From Janthinobacterium sp. 67 (GTDB lineage Bacteria; Pseudomonadota; Gammaproteobacteria; Burkholderiales; Burkholderiaceae_D), in contig NZ_PGES01000001.1 of assembly GCF_002797895.1 (NCBI RefSeq), positions 2,604,001 to 2,668,000 of the forward strand: a DNA stretch of 64,000 nt, written 5' to 3'. The position numbers were made by a program, and so were the translations under genes. This document shows, piece after piece, positions 28,745 to 36,233 of this stretch. Under the pieces are notes generated by a model that ran no database searches, had not been told where the DNA came from, and saw only the letters and a program-made list of their open reading frames with translations. The first letter of the stretch is position 1. Every line of letters starts with the position of its first letter.

Positions 28745-31003
28745 CTAAAACCGGTACTCCAGCCCCGCCACATACGTCCTGCCCCGCGCCGTACTCATCG
28801 GCGTATTGTCGTTCGACTGCGACGGCATCGAATTCAGGCGGTTCAGCGCTTCCGAATAATTCTTGTCCATGGCGTTCTGCACGGACAGGCGCAGGAACAG
28901 GTTTTTCGTCACCTGCCAGCTTGCATACAAATCGATCACGGCCGGGATCTTCGGATTGTCCACCTTCGCCACCTCCCCCGTCACGGCATCGGCTTCGTTG
29001 TCCGGCGACAGGCGGCGGTACGATCCCGTGTGCTTGATGATGGCGCCGATTTCCATTTTATTGTCCAGCAGGCGCGTGCCCACGTCGAGGTTGTAGTAGG
29101 TGCTGGGCAGTTCGCTGATGTCGGACGCGCCAAACCACGCGCTGGCGATCGAGGTGGGCTGGCTGGTCTTTTCACGCGTGTACGACAGGCGCGCATAGGC
29201 CGGGCCCAGCTGGTACTGCGCTTCCAGTTCCCAGCCGCGCGTATGCACGGGCGTGGCTGAGTTGATGTAGATATACATGTTCGTCACGTATTCGTCGACC
29301 GTTTCCCAGTCCGTGGCGATCACTTCCGCCATATTGCACTTGCGCCCGTTGTCGCACACGAGGAAGGACTGGCTGGTGATATAGCCATCGATCTTGCTCT
29401 TGAAATACAAGGCCTTGAAGTTCAGCGCATCGGTGGCGCTCAGCAAACCGTGCAGGCTGGAATTGAAGCCCAGCTGGTAGGTCGTCGCCTTTTCTCCCTT
29501 CAGGAAGGGGTTCATCGACGCCCCGCCGTCATTCGAGAAAAATACTTCCTGCGGATTCGGCCCGCGCATGGTGCGCTCGGCGCTGGCGAATGGCTGGAAC
29601 CATGGCGTCACCTGCGCGGAAACGAGCAGCGAGGGATTGATCCCGTGTTCCTTCAACGCGATATGCGCCGCCCCTTGCGGGAAGCATTTCACGCGCTCGT
29701 CGCAGGCCGGCTTGTAGCCAGTCAATTCAAAACGCGTGTAATTGAGCCCCGCGTTGAGCTGAACAATGCCGCGGTTGTATTGCAGGCCCGCATACAGGCT
29801 GTCGATCTTTTGCTTGCCGGCCGGGCCAAAAGTATTGTTTTCAATCGACTGCCGGTTCGCGTCCGGATTGTCGGGATCGTCGACGAGGCTTTCCACGTGC
29901 TTGCTGTATTGATTGCGCATCCGCTTGCCGCCCACGGTCACCAGCGCGTCGCCGCCCGCCAGCTTGAAACTGCTCGTGTTGTTGACGTCGAACGCGTCGG
30001 CGCGGTTGGCCGTGCTCGTGTTGACGAAATTGATCAAGGCTTCCGGCATGTATTTCTGCTTGCCGCGGCTGCTGCTGGCCACCACATTGAGGTCGATCAA
30101 TTCCGAAAACGGCGTGTAGTGATATTTCACATAGTAATCATCGCTACGGATATCGCGGCGCGTAAACGTATTGCGGTAATCGCGCACCGACAGTTCCAGC
30201 GCATGGAAGTCGCTCAGTTTCAGGTCCAGCTTGAGCAATTGCGACTTCGGCTTTTGTTGATAGAAACGGTTGTAGCCGAAGCCGAATTGCTCGCTGTCCG
30301 TGCCCTTGCCATTCTTGTAGTTGTTGCCGATCACGCTCGCGCTGGTGGCGGCCATGAAACCGACGCTGCCGCCATCGAAGGCGGGATTTTTCATGGCCAC
30401 GGCCAGCATGGCGCTGCGCCCCACGCCGTTATTGCCAGCGGACATCTTCGTGCGCGCGCCCATCTTCTCGCCCGCAAACACCACGTCATCGACGCCGATG
30501 GTGCGGAAGTTGGCGCTGCCGCCCAGTGCATTGACACCGTCGCCGCCGACGGCATTACCGCGCGACACGTCCACGCCGATGATGAAATTCGGGTCGATCA
30601 GGGCGCCGAACTGGCTGCTGGGCACGCTACCATGCGCCACTTCCGACGGGGCGCTGCCATAGTAATTCTGCGTCACGCCATCGACCATGGTGTTGACCCG
30701 GCCAAAACCGGACAGGCCGCGGATGTTGACGCTGACAGCCCCTTGCGCGGGATCGATCTGGGTAAACGTGCCCGGCATGCCGCGCAGTATCTGGTCGACG
30801 GGCTGCAAGCGCGTATCGGCGCCGCGCGCGCTGACGGCGCCCGGTTTTTCCAGCGCCTGCTGTTCCACGGGCACCGTTTCACCCGAGACATTCAGTGGCG
30901 AAAACACGACCTTGCCACTGTCTTGTGCCTGTTGCGCCCATCCCTGCTGCGCGAGCAAGGCCATGCAGATGCCCACGGCCTGCGTCATTGTCTTGATATG
31001 CAT
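28745..31003 (-). CDS. TonB-dependent haem/iron-carrier receptor (HasR/HpuB-like)
   Basis: 752 residues with a signal peptide (to about WAQ-QAQ, residue 24). The plug has VDQILRGMPGTFTQIDPAQGAVSVNIRGLSGFGRVNTMVDGVTQNYYG, typical of haemoglobin/haemophore receptors, followed by GNAVGGDGVNALGGSANFRTI. Barrel segments include an FRAP/NPNL-like PNPQEVFF region and the end ARGRTYVAGLEYRF with terminal Phe. The two Cys pairs (ACDERVKCFPQG, VCDNGRKC) may form loop disulfides. It is the last gene of the ChaN-ExbB-ExbD-TonB operon behind a Fur-type site, which supports a haem or iron role; the exact ligand is inferred. Confidence 0.85.
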   Translation of the reverse strand: MHIKTMTQAVGICMALLAQQGWAQQAQDSGKVVFSPLNVSGETVPVEQQALEKPGAVSARGADTRLQPVDQILRGMPGTFTQIDPAQGAVSVNIRGLSGFGRVNTMVDGVTQNYYGSAPSEVAHGSVPSSQFGALIDPNFIIGVDVSRGNAVGGDGVNALGGSANFRTIGVDDVVFAGEKMGARTKMSAGNNGVGRSAMLAVAMKNPAFDGGSVGFMAATSASVIGNNYKNGKGTDSEQFGFGYNRFYQQKPKSQLLKLDLKLSDFHALELSVRDYRNTFTRRDIRSDDYYVKYHYTPFSELIDLNVVASSSRGKQKYMPEALINFVNTSTANRADAFDVNNTSSFKLAGGDALVTVGGKRMRNQYSKHVESLVDDPDNPDANRQSIENNTFGPAGKQKIDSLYAGLQYNRGIVQLNAGLNYTRFELTGYKPACDERVKCFPQGAAHIALKEHGINPSLLVSAQVTPWFQPFASAERTMRGPNPQEVFFSNDGGASMNPFLKGEKATTYQLGFNSSLHGLLSATDALNFKALYFKSKIDGYITSQSFLVCDNGRKCNMAEVIATDWETVDEYVTNMYIYINSATPVHTRGWELEAQYQLGPAYARLSYTREKTSQPTSIASAWFGASDISELPSTYYNLDVGTRLLDNKMEIGAIIKHTGSYRRLSPDNEADAVTGEVAKVDNPKIPAVIDLYASWQVTKNLFLRLSVQNAMDKNYSEALNRLNSMPSQSNDNTPMSTARGRTYVAGLEYRF

Positions 31004-31033
31004 ACACCCTCGATTTCTTATGTGATTGAAAAT

Positions 31034-31813
31034 TCAGCTGGCGCCGTGGCCGCTCCCGGCGTCGAGCTTGAACGACACGGGCAAGGTCACCGTCACCGTG
31101 CCCTGGTGCAGGACGTTGTCGGGCGGCGCCGGCAGCGGTTGCGCGCGCTCAAGCACTTGCAAGGCTTCGCGGTCGAGCAGCACCGTGCCCGATGAAGTGA
31201 CCAGTTCGCTGGCCAGCAGCTTGCCGTCGCGGTCCACCTGGAAACGTACCCAGGCGGCGCCGGCCCGCTTGCGCTGGCGCGCATCACCCGGATAGCGCTT
31301 GAAATGGGCCAGATGGCCCAGCACGCGGCTTTGCCAGCTGGCCGGCGCGGCATTGGTCGACGGCGTATCGCTATCGAATGGCGCCGCCTGCGGACCACGC
31401 ACGGCGGCGGGCGCTGGCGTGGCGCTGCTGCTGGCTTGCGCGGGTAATGACGCTTCCCTCACGGCATCCTTGCCCGGCTCCGTCGACGGACTGGTTTCTG
31501 CGTTCGCCTCTTTTTCCGCAACGACAATCTCTGGCGCGGCGGCGCGCGCCAGCACGGGCGCCGCCTCTTGCCGGATCGCACTCTTTGGCGCCCGGGCCGC
31601 GCTGGATGCTGCCGACTGGCGCGCTCCTGCCGCTGCCGCCTGCCGTGTTTCCGGCGACATCGCTTGCGCGGCAAATACCACCATCACGCTGGCGGGCGGC
31701 TGCGTGCGCACGACGGTGGCGGGCCGCCAGCCCGCCCACAGCAGCAGCGCCAGCGCGGCAGCCGCCACCAGCGACGTGGCGATGCCCCAGTTCAATATCG
31801 GACGCGGATTCAT
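31034..31813 (-). CDS. tonB: TonB-family energy transducer of the haem/iron operon
   Basis: 259 residues. One N-terminal membrane helix (GIATSLVAAAALALLLWAGW, about 10-29), a long periplasmic linker (30-160) and a TonB C-terminal domain (about 165-250: SWQSRVLGHLAHFKRYPGDARQRKRAGAAWVRFQVDRDGKLL...SSGTVLLDREALQVLERAQPLP). The YP and S(S)G hallmarks of TonB-C are present. The linker is Ala/Ser/Glu-rich instead of the usual Pro-Lys/Pro-Glu repeats. It overlaps exbD by 4 bp and lies 30 bp upstream of the receptor, so it is probably dedicated to it. Confidence 0.92.
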   Translation of the reverse strand: MNPRPILNWGIATSLVAAAALALLLWAGWRPATVVRTQPPASVMVVFAAQAMSPETRQAAAAGARQSAASSAARAPKSAIRQEAAPVLARAAAPEIVVAEKEANAETSPSTEPGKDAVREASLPAQASSSATPAPAAVRGPQAAPFDSDTPSTNAAPASWQSRVLGHLAHFKRYPGDARQRKRAGAAWVRFQVDRDGKLLASELVTSSGTVLLDREALQVLERAQPLPAPPDNVLHQGTVTVTLPVSFKLDAGSGHGAS

Positions 31814-32235
31814 CCGCCCTCCCGGCCCACCAGGCCCACTTTCAGATAGCCGGCCTGGCGCAAGGCATCCATCACGCCCAGCACGTCTTCATAGGCCGCT
31901 TGCTTGTCGGCCTGGAAAAACAGGGTGCGCTGGCGGTCGCCGCCCGTCTGCGCGTCGAGCAGGCTGCCCAGCTGCTCGCGCGCCACGGGCGACTCGCCCA
32001 GGTACAGGCTGCGGTCGGCTTTCAGGGAAACGAACAGGGGCTTGTCGGGGCGCGGTTCCGGCTTGGCCGTGGCGGCCGGCAAGTCGATTTTCAGGTCGAC
32101 GGTGGCCAGCGGCGAGACCACCATGAAGACGATCAACAGCACCAGCATCACGTCGATGAAGGGCGTGACATTGATCTCGCAGAGTTCCGGCATGTCGGCC
32201 GTGTCGTCGTCCGGCGTAGGAAACAGGGACGCCAT
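31810..32235 (-). CDS. exbD: ExbD/TolR-family biopolymer transport protein
   Basis: 141 residues. After a short acidic N-terminus comes the single membrane helix beginning INVTPFIDVMLVLLIVFMVVSPL (about 20-45) with the proton-carrying Asp in FIDVMLVLL near residue 29, then a periplasmic domain. With ExbB it uses the proton gradient to drive TonB. It starts 3 bp after exbB and overlaps tonB by 4 bp, so all are translated in a coupled way. Confidence 0.94.
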   Translation of the reverse strand: MASLFPTPDDDTADMPELCEINVTPFIDVMLVLLIVFMVVSPLATVDLKIDLPAATAKPEPRPDKPLFVSLKADRSLYLGESPVAREQLGSLLDAQTGGDRQRTLFFQADKQAAYEDVLGVMDALRQAGYLKVGLVGREGG

Positions 32236-32238
32236 GGC

Positions 32239-32991
32239 TCAGGCCTGCTGGCGCGTGTCGAGGTCGCGGCTCAGCATCAGCAGCACTTGCGCGGAAGCGG
32301 CGCGCAGCTGCGCCTTGTACTGGTTGATGCCCCGGCTCAAGACGTTATAGATGACGACGGCGGGAATGGCCGCCACCAGGCCCAGGGCGGTGGCCAGCAA
32401 GGCTTCCGCGATGCCGGGCGCGACAGTGGCCAAATTCGTGCTCTGGCTGACGGCGATGCCGATGAAACTGTTCATGATGCCCCACACGGTGCCGAACAGG
32501 CCGACGAAGGGCGCGACGGCGCCGATGCTGGCGAGCAGGCCGATGCCCTGCGTCATGCTGCGTACATTGTGCGCAATCCACTGTTCCTGGCGGAAACCGG
32601 CCCGCTCCTTCAGGGCCGGCGCCGGCGCGCTGGCGTGCGACAGCTTCAATTCCTGCTGCACATCGTCGAGCAGCCGTTGCGCCAGCACGGACGCCCCGCT
32701 CTTTGCCGCCGCGTCCGGCAAGGAGGTGGCCATCTTCAGCATGGCGACGGCTTGCGACGCTGCGCGCCGCGCCTGCAGCAGACTGGCGCCCTTCACCAGC
32801 AAGACCACCCAGGTGGCCAGCGCGGCGACCAGCAAGCCGACGAGCACGCTTTTGACGACCTGGTCGGCAGCGAAGAACATGCCCAGCGGCGACATGTCGT
32901 GCGGCAAGGCGGACGCTTGTGCCGTGGCATGCAACAGGGAAAGAACGACGCCGCAGGTAGCGGCTTTGGCTTTGAGACAGGAGATACGCAT
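32239..32991 (-). CDS. exbB: ExbB/TolQ-family proton channel protein
   Basis: 250 residues from the ATG at 32991, which gives a signal-like N-terminus ([20 protein letters not shown]...ATAQA) as in long ExbB proteins; the frame extends 12 codons upstream. Three membrane helices are visible: [23 protein letters not shown] near 45, [25 protein letters not shown] near 150 and the [20 protein letters not shown] helix near 200, the last two forming the channel. It works with ExbD and TonB. A GC hairpin (33100-33118) lies between it and chaN. Confidence 0.93.
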   Translation of the reverse strand: MRISCLKAKAATCGVVLSLLHATAQASALPHDMSPLGMFFAADQVVKSVLVGLLVAALATWVVLLVKGASLLQARRAASQAVAMLKMATSLPDAAAKSGASVLAQRLLDDVQQELKLSHASAPAPALKERAGFRQEQWIAHNVRSMTQGIGLLASIGAVAPFVGLFGTVWGIMNSFIGIAVSQSTNLATVAPGIAEALLATALGLVAAIPAVVIYNVLSRGINQYKAQLRAASAQVLLMLSRDLDTRQQA

Positions 32992-33132
32992 GGAAGCTTC
33001 AACAGGTAACAGGCATGGCTGCGCCAACGGCGCGCACGCGCATGCAAAAAAATCGGACGGACTACCTGGCTGCTGCGAAGAAGCTTGCTGGGGGAGAATG
33101 CCGGGCTGAACGCCCGGCGGAGGTGCTACGGC

Positions 33133-34050
33133 TTACTTGGCGCTGGCGACGGCGGGCGCAACAAGCGGCGTGAACCAGACGAAATCGGCCTGCGGCGCCT
33201 GGACTGCCGCGCCCTGCTGCGCCAGGACCAGCACCAGCGGCGCGGGGCCGCCCGTCAAATCCTGCACGTGCAGCGGCACGCCCAGGTCCTTGTGCGCATG
33301 GTAGGCGCCGGCGATCAGCACGGCAGGCGCGGGCGCGGCCAGCAGGCGCTCGGCCATCCGGCGGTCGCGCTGCTGCTGCACCGACAGCATGGCGGCCAGG
33401 CGCGGCTCGTCGATCTGGTTGTCGTGCATGACGCGGATGATGTCTTTCAATTTGTCATGCACCTTGCCATCGTTGGCCAGGTTCGAATGCTTGCCCTGCA
33501 CGGCCGGCTTGTCGATGAACATTTGCTTGATCTCGCTGCGGTCCAGGTTGGCCGACCAGACGGGATACGGCGCGCGCATCACGGTCATGACCAGGTCGCC
33601 ATATTGCGCCCACTTCCAGTTCGGCTGCCAGGCCAGCAGCTCGGCCACGTGTTCGGGGCGCACGACGGGGTCCGTCTGCAGCCATGGCTTGACCTTGTCC
33701 ACCTTGGCTTGCTGGTCCGGGTTCAGCATTTCCAGCAGCACGCTGCCTTGCGGACGCTGGCCCTGCAACTGCTGCAACAGCCATTGCTCGATCTGGTGAT
33801 GGCTGAGCTGGTCATGCTGCTCGCCCACGATGACCCGCGGCGCGGCGGCCAGCTGGGCCAGCAATTGCTCGGCAGTCAAGCGCTGGCCGCTGCGCAGGTC
33901 GACGATCTGGCCCAGCTGGCGCACGTCTTGCGCAGCGGCAGGCGCAACGGCGGTGGCGCCGGCACCGGTGACGGGCGTGACGCTGCCGCAGGCGCTCAGG
34001 GCCAGCACGCAGGCGGGCAGGACGGCGGCGAAGGACAGGGGAAATCTCAT
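33133..34050 (-). CDS. chaN: ChaN-family iron/haem-regulated lipoprotein
   Basis: 305 residues from the ATG at 34050, chosen because AAAGG lies 8 nt upstream and the protein begins with a proper lipoprotein signal (MRFPLSFAAVLPACVLALSAC, lipobox LSAC). The ChaN domain is seen in PRVIVGEQHDQLSHHQIEQWLLQQL near residue 85, NWKWAQYGDLVMTVMRAPYPVWSANLDR near 170 and VLIAGAYHAHKDLGVPLHV near 265, with several conserved His. ChaN proteins bind haem at the membrane. It heads the operon with exbB, exbD, tonB and the receptor, behind a Fur-type site. Confidence 0.88.
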   Translation of the reverse strand: MRFPLSFAAVLPACVLALSACGSVTPVTGAGATAVAPAAAQDVRQLGQIVDLRSGQRLTAEQLLAQLAAAPRVIVGEQHDQLSHHQIEQWLLQQLQGQRPQGSVLLEMLNPDQQAKVDKVKPWLQTDPVVRPEHVAELLAWQPNWKWAQYGDLVMTVMRAPYPVWSANLDRSEIKQMFIDKPAVQGKHSNLANDGKVHDKLKDIIRVMHDNQIDEPRLAAMLSVQQQRDRRMAERLLAAPAPAVLIAGAYHAHKDLGVPLHVQDLTGGPAPLVLVLAQQGAAVQAPQADFVWFTPLVAPAVASAK

Positions 34051-34111
34051 GGGCATGGCCTTTCGGGTGGAAGCACGCATTGCAAAATAACTACTGGCGG
34101 GCATTTTAATA

Positions 34112-34130
34112 GAAATGATTCTCATTTACA
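34112..34130 (-). promoter_or_regulatory. Fur-box-like operator upstream of chaN
   Basis: On the minus strand TGTAAATGAGAATCATTTC contains the dyad AAATGA-N3-TCATTT, with the AATGAGAATCATT core common to Fur sites. It is 62-80 bp upstream of the chaN start, in the region shared with the divergent FAD oxidase gene. Confidence 0.82.
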
Positions 34131-34233
34131 ACCACTGCACGGCGCACCATGCGGAATTTTTTACAACTGGCAAAAGTGGTGCTTCAGTGAAATCCCCGGG
34201 CGCGGAGTAGAATAAAAAAAACGGAGGACTTGC

Positions 34234-35643
34234 GTGAATCAAACTGACCAGTTGGCGGTACTGAAAAAACCGCTGCCAGACTCTCTTGCTGCCGTACTTT
34301 CCCTGATCTTTGCCGACCGCTTTTCCATGACGCAAGCCATGCGCGCACACCATGGACGCGACGAGTCGAGCTATCCCCCCATGCTGCCGGACGCCGTCAT
34401 CTTCGCCCATTCCACCGAGGAAGTGGCGGCCGCCGTCAAGCTGTGCAGCGCGCACGACGTGCCCATCATCGCCTACGGCAGCGGCACCTCGCTCGAAGGC
34501 CACGTGCTGGCCCTGCATGGCGGCGTGACGATTGATCTGTCGCAAATGAATCAGATGGTCGCCGTGCATGGTGAAGACTTGACGGCCACCGTGCAGGCGG
34601 GCGTGACGCGCAAGCAGCTCAATGAGGAAATCCGCGACACGGGCCTGTTCTTCCCCATCGACCCGGGCGCCAATGCGTCCTTGGGCGGCATGGCGGCCAC
34701 GCGCGCCTCGGGCACGAATGCCGTGCGCTACGGCACCATGCGCGAAAACGTGCTGGCCCTGACCGTGGTGACGGCCGATGGCCGCATCATCAAGACGGGG
34801 ACCAGGGCGAAAAAATCGTCGGCCGGCTACGACCTGACGCGTCTGTTTGTCGGCAGCGAAGGGACGTTGGGCATCATCACGGAAGTGACCGTGAAACTGT
34901 ATCCGCTGCCGGAAGCGATCTCGGCCGCCGTGTGCTCGTTCCCCGGCACGGGCGACGCCGTCAGCGCCGTGATCCAGACCATCCAGATGGGTATTCCTGT
35001 GGCGCGGGTCGAGTTTCTCGATGAAAATGGCGTGAAAGCCATCAATGCCTACGACAAGATGGCGCTGCCGGAAAAACCCTTGTTGCTGTTTGAATTCCAC
35101 GGCACGCCGGCCAGCGTGGCCGAGCAGGCGCAGCTGGTGCAAGCCATCACGGCCGAACACGGCGCCAGCGATTTCGAATGGGCCAGCCGCCCCGAAGACC
35201 GCTCGCGCCTGTGGGCCGCGCGCCATAATGCGTATTTCGCCCTGCTGCAGATGCGCCCCGGCAGCCGTGCCATTTCCACCGATTGCTGCGTGCCCATTTC
35301 CCGCCTGGCCGAATGCATCCTCGCCACCAAGGCCGATTGCGAGGCGCAGGGCCTCGTCTACGCCATCATCGGCCACGTGGGCGACGGCAATTTCCACGTG
35401 CAGATGCTGGTCGATCCCGACGACCCGGCCGATATCGCGCGCGCGGAAAAGGTCAACAGCGACATGGTCACGCGCGCCATCGGCATGGACGGCACGTGCA
35501 CGGGCGAGCACGGCGTGGGCATGCACAAGATGGCGTTCCTCGTGGAAGAACATGGTGTAGGCGCCATCGACACCATGCGCGCCCTCAAGCACGCGCTCGA
35601 TCCGAAGAACATCATGAATCCTGGCAAGATCGTGCGCTGGTAA
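34234..35643 (+). CDS. FAD-linked oxidase, D-lactate/glycolate dehydrogenase (GlcD) family
   Basis: 469 residues starting at GTG 34234, which has a strong SD (GGAGG, 6 nt spacing). The PCMH-type FAD domain has IIAYGSGTSLEGHVLALHGGVTIDLSQMN near 75 and DPGANASLGGMAATRASGTNAVRYGTMRENVLAL near 145. The C-terminal domain has FWAA-like RLWAARHNAYFALL near 325, HVGDGNFHVQMLVDP near 385 and CTGEHGVGMHKMAFL near 425, including the metal/substrate His residues. Such enzymes oxidise D-2-hydroxy acids, passing electrons to cytochrome or quinone. The exact substrate is unresolved. Confidence 0.9.
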   Translation: MNQTDQLAVLKKPLPDSLAAVLSLIFADRFSMTQAMRAHHGRDESSYPPMLPDAVIFAHSTEEVAAAVKLCSAHDVPIIAYGSGTSLEGHVLALHGGVTIDLSQMNQMVAVHGEDLTATVQAGVTRKQLNEEIRDTGLFFPIDPGANASLGGMAATRASGTNAVRYGTMRENVLALTVVTADGRIIKTGTRAKKSSAGYDLTRLFVGSEGTLGIITEVTVKLYPLPEAISAAVCSFPGTGDAVSAVIQTIQMGIPVARVEFLDENGVKAINAYDKMALPEKPLLLFEFHGTPASVAEQAQLVQAITAEHGASDFEWASRPEDRSRLWAARHNAYFALLQMRPGSRAISTDCCVPISRLAECILATKADCEAQGLVYAIIGHVGDGNFHVQMLVDPDDPADIARAEKVNSDMVTRAIGMDGTCTGEHGVGMHKMAFLVEEHGVGAIDTMRALKHALDPKNIMNPGKIVRW

Positions 35644-35650
35644 TCAATAC

Positions 35651-35716
35651 CAACCCAAAAAGCAAATGCCGGGGTCGTACCCTGAGGGTACGACCCCAGT
35701 CTTTGTCGTTGGGGTG
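35651..35716. repeat. GGGGTCGTACCCT inverted-repeat element (copy 2)
   Basis: A perfect 13-bp inverted repeat GGGGTCGTACCCT-G-AGGGTACGACCCC (35671-35697) inside outer arms CAACCCAA / TTGGGG, between converging genes. Arms are shared with the element at 28637, which carries an extra inner stem. It likely terminates both genes. Confidence 0.82.
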
Positions 35717-35720
35717 ATTT

Positions 35721-36194
35721 TTACAATTCCATGCGCATCGGCACGAAGGCAATCCCGCCCGTCTCCACCTTCGGCCCCGTGGCGACAAAACCCAGGCTTT
35801 GGTACAGGGGCAAGGCATACATCGAGGAATTGACGGTAAAGGCCGTCACATCGCCCCTGGCCAAGGACGCATCGCGGGCTGCCTGCCACAAACGGCGCGC
35901 CATGCCGCGCCGGTGCAGGGCGCGCGGCACGAACATGTGGAACAGATGCGTGTTGTCGCGCATGGCCACGACGCCGGCCAGTTCGCCGTCGATATGCGCG
36001 AGCTGGTAATGATAGTTCGGCAGCGACAGGTAATTTTCGATGGCCGGCTGGCGGCAGTTTTCAATGAACTTTTCCGCCCCCGCACCGTCCGGATGCAGGG
36101 TCAAAAAGGGCATCAAGTCGTCAATCAGGGCGACGATGGCGGGCGCGTCGGCGACGAGGGCGGGACGCAGTGTCGGTTCGGGGAATGTTGTCAT
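35721..36194 (-). CDS. GNAT-family N-acetyltransferase
   Basis: 157 residues from the ATG at 36194 (MTTFPEPTLRPALVADAPAIVALI). Single GNAT domain: N-terminal substrate helices, the strand ELAGVVAMRDNTHLFHMFVPRALHRRGMARRLWQAA holding the acetyl-CoA P-loop-like RRGMAR near 95, and ALPLYQSLGFVATGP near 135, the usual end of the fold. The substrate is unknown. It is 39 bp from dnaE2, transcribed in the same direction and downstream of it, so SOS read-through is possible. Confidence 0.87.
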   Translation of the reverse strand: MTTFPEPTLRPALVADAPAIVALIDDLMPFLTLHPDGAGAEKFIENCRQPAIENYLSLPNYHYQLAHIDGELAGVVAMRDNTHLFHMFVPRALHRRGMARRLWQAARDASLARGDVTAFTVNSSMYALPLYQSLGFVATGPKVETGGIAFVPMRMEL

Positions 36195-36233
36195 TCTTAA
36201 ATAATGCCATGCCTTGGTCAAACAAGACAATTC

